Assembly (NCBI GenBank): GCA_905221605.1 | Contig: CAJNDS010002668.1 | Location: forward strand, 430,001 to 462,500 | Length of the DNA stretch: 32,500 nt | Direction: 5' to 3' | From: Symbiodinium natans | Lineage: Eukaryota > Sar > Dinophyceae > Suessiales > Symbiodiniaceae | Shown: positions 31,422-32,500 of the stretch, one piece after another | Layout of the letters: each line of letters opens with the position of its first letter | Position numbering within the stretch: the stretch's first letter is position 1 | The notes under the pieces: generated by a model | Seen by the model: only the letters and a program-made list of their open reading frames with translations | What the model was told of the DNA's origin: nothing | Databases searched by the model: none | Translations under genes and position numbers: made by a program

Positions 31422-31505
31422 GGTTTAGGGTTTAGGGTTTAGGGTTTAGGGTTTAGGGTTTAGGGTTTAGGGTTTAGGGTTTATAGGGTTTAGGGTTTAG
31501 GGTCT
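31422..31505 (+). repeat. TTTAGGG tract
   Basis: About eleven units with one TTTATAGGG. Confidence 0.97.
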
Positions 31506-31596
31506 CGAGGGTCACTGTTCTAGCTTTCGCTAGTCATAAAAGGTGCCAGGCTTAGGAACAAACCCACCCACCCAAAGAATCCCATAACATTAAGAA

Positions 31597-31945
31597 CATG
31601 CAAAGTTCGCTCAACAATGCGACAGACCAAAAATGGTTCAATAACGGTGCCGACAGACCAAAAATGGTTCAAGAACGGTGCCAACAGACCAAAAATGGTT
31701 CAAGAACGGTGCCAACAGACCAAAAGTGGCTCAAGAACGGTGCCGATTGGACCAAAAAGTGCTCAACAACGACAAAAAAGTGCTCAACAACGGTCCAAAA
31801 TGAACCGGAAATGGTGCAACAACGGTGGGGATTGACCAAAAAGTGCTCAACAACGGTGCCGACAAACCAAAAAGTGTTCAACCACGGTCCCAGATTGACC
31901 AAAATGTGCTCAACAACGGGAGGTAAATGCACCAAAAAGTTACTA
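31597..31945 (+). repeat. 31-bp minisatellite, about 11 units
   Basis: Units begin ACCAAAAATGGTTCAAGAAC or ACCAAAAAGTGCTCAACAAC and continue GGTGCCNACAG; lengths 31-32, one truncated at 21. An open frame (31598-31960, 120 codons) runs through it with repeats such as KCSTTVPTNQK, probably incidental. Unrelated to the heptamer. Confidence 0.93.
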
Positions 31946-32136
31946 GGTCTAAATCTATGAGGATAGAGAGGGTTTAGGGTTTAGGGTTTTGGGGGTTTGG
32001 GGTTTGGGGTTTAGGGCTTACCTAGCCTAGAGTAACCTGTTTAAGGTACAAAGTCACTCTAGGTACACCGTAAGCCCAACCCAGAAAATCCTCAGTACAA
32101 AGCATGAGTGTTGAGGGAGCTGTTGTGTTTTCCAGG

Positions 32137-32255
32137 CTACGGCTAAGGGATTCCACCGCAAATCCCCAGCTCCTCGCCACGCATGGCCGCAGGAGCTGAC
32201 CTTTGACCAGATCGACCCGGTGACCTCAGAGATATGGATGGGCTTCCGAATGTGG
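32137..32255 (+). CDS. Putative exon with strong acceptor and GTGTGT donor
   Basis: Acceptor GTTGTGTTTTCCAG, ATAKGFHRKSPAPRHAWPQE then LTFDQIDPVTSEIWMGFRM, donor G|GTGTGT (32256). About 69% G/C at third positions. A 144-codon minus frame (32054-32488) covers the same bases and is the main rival. Unrecognised. Confidence 0.45.
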
Positions 32256-32500
32256 TGTGTCAAAACGCACCATGGCGAATGTCGGTTTCTGCTTTTGGTA
32301 TATTCTGAGAGATACTGAGAGGACGAGTGCGTATACCATGTCCAGATCTCTTGAGACACGGCTCCAAGTAAGTAGGGAGGTAAGAGAAGCGATGTATGCA
32401 TGTGTGTCCGTTTGTATTCATACACTGCAGCATGCAAGCCTGGCGCAATCCATGCACAAACTGCACGCAGGGTGACCCCCAGCCTCAACCCTCCCCCGCC

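Larger units (their letters stand above)
1..32500. repeat. Dispersed telomere-type heptamer (TTTAGGG/CCCTAAA), whole window
   Basis: Perfect and degenerate heptamer tracts recur across the whole window on both strands, from single units to about 17 in a row. Common variants are TTCAGGG, TTTGGGG, TATAGGG, CCCTAAG and CCCGAAA. Because tracts occur in both orientations and unique sequence lies on both sides, this is interstitial repeat, not a chromosome end. Perfect tracts of three or more units carry stops in all six frames, so they break up any coding sequence unless spliced out. The same heptamer is the telomere of plants, dinoflagellates, chromerids and coccidia. Confidence 0.97.

Noticed and set aside
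31700-31760. Relict dinoflagellate spliced leader in the minisatellite
   Set aside because: Only TGGCTCAAG matches; the preceding bases do not.
31597-31945. CRISPR array
   Set aside because: Tandem units without unique spacers and many differences between units; a minisatellite.
1-32500. A real chromosome end
   Set aside because: Heptamer tracts occur in both orientations with unique DNA on both sides; no terminal array.
1-32500. Eimeria-type genome
   Set aside because: The heptamer fits, but no CAG trinucleotide runs or poly-glutamine/alanine frames are seen; kept only as an alternative.
1-32500. tRNA, rRNA or other structural RNA genes
   Set aside because: No cloverleaf with A and B box, and no conserved rRNA words noticed on either strand by eye.

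Overview
The window looks like nuclear DNA of an alveolate protist, most likely a dinoflagellate. The plant-type telomere heptamer TTTAGGG/CCCTAAA occurs throughout the interior, in dozens of tracts of 1 to about 17 units, on both strands, usually 100-400 bases apart. Between tracts lie short islands, often richer in G+C at third codon positions, that read as small exons. Some end at GT donors, often the GTTTAG of the repeat itself; two have a possible GC donor (3380, 7422), a known dinoflagellate habit. Coccidia such as Eimeria, chromerids and green plants also have this telomere repeat. The absence of the CAG repeats typical of Eimeria argues against that genus. No protein family, rRNA or tRNA could be recognised, so the assignment is inference.

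Layout: 1-5600 has heptamer tracts, two kinds of small inverted-repeat element and about a dozen exon-like islands, nearly all +. 5900-6500 is a fold-back element with C-run/A-run ends and TA microsatellites. 6850-13320 alternates islands and tracts and holds several heptamer tracts flanked by direct repeats. 13650-15400 contains the best small + strand gene models (13649-13865 and 14557-15082), in which TTTAGGG tracts act as frame-preserving GT-AG introns. 15600-23400 continues the + islands, with the best insertion-in-exon case at 22440-22897 and an open frame through a degenerate heptamer tract at 21547-22076. 23600-26400 has more islands. 26750-27170 is a G/T-only low-complexity block. 27568-27975 is a 408-bp inverted-repeat element. 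28614-28747 is a perfect 67-bp tandem duplication. 29389-32255 has further islands, a 31-bp minisatellite (31597-31945) and a last good exon.

The recurring theme is insertion. At least eight heptamer tracts or short elements sit between direct repeats of 6-28 bp, as target-site duplications would look. Some lie inside small inverted-repeat elements and some inside open frames that can be read through if the insert is spliced or removed. This suggests telomere-like heptamers and small non-autonomous elements spread here and supply introns (introner-like behaviour).

Caveat: an open frame of 25-40 codons in a 100-base island is common by chance when six frames are searched. Most exon calls are therefore low confidence, rest on splice sites, codon third positions and continuity across inserts, and need transcript evidence.
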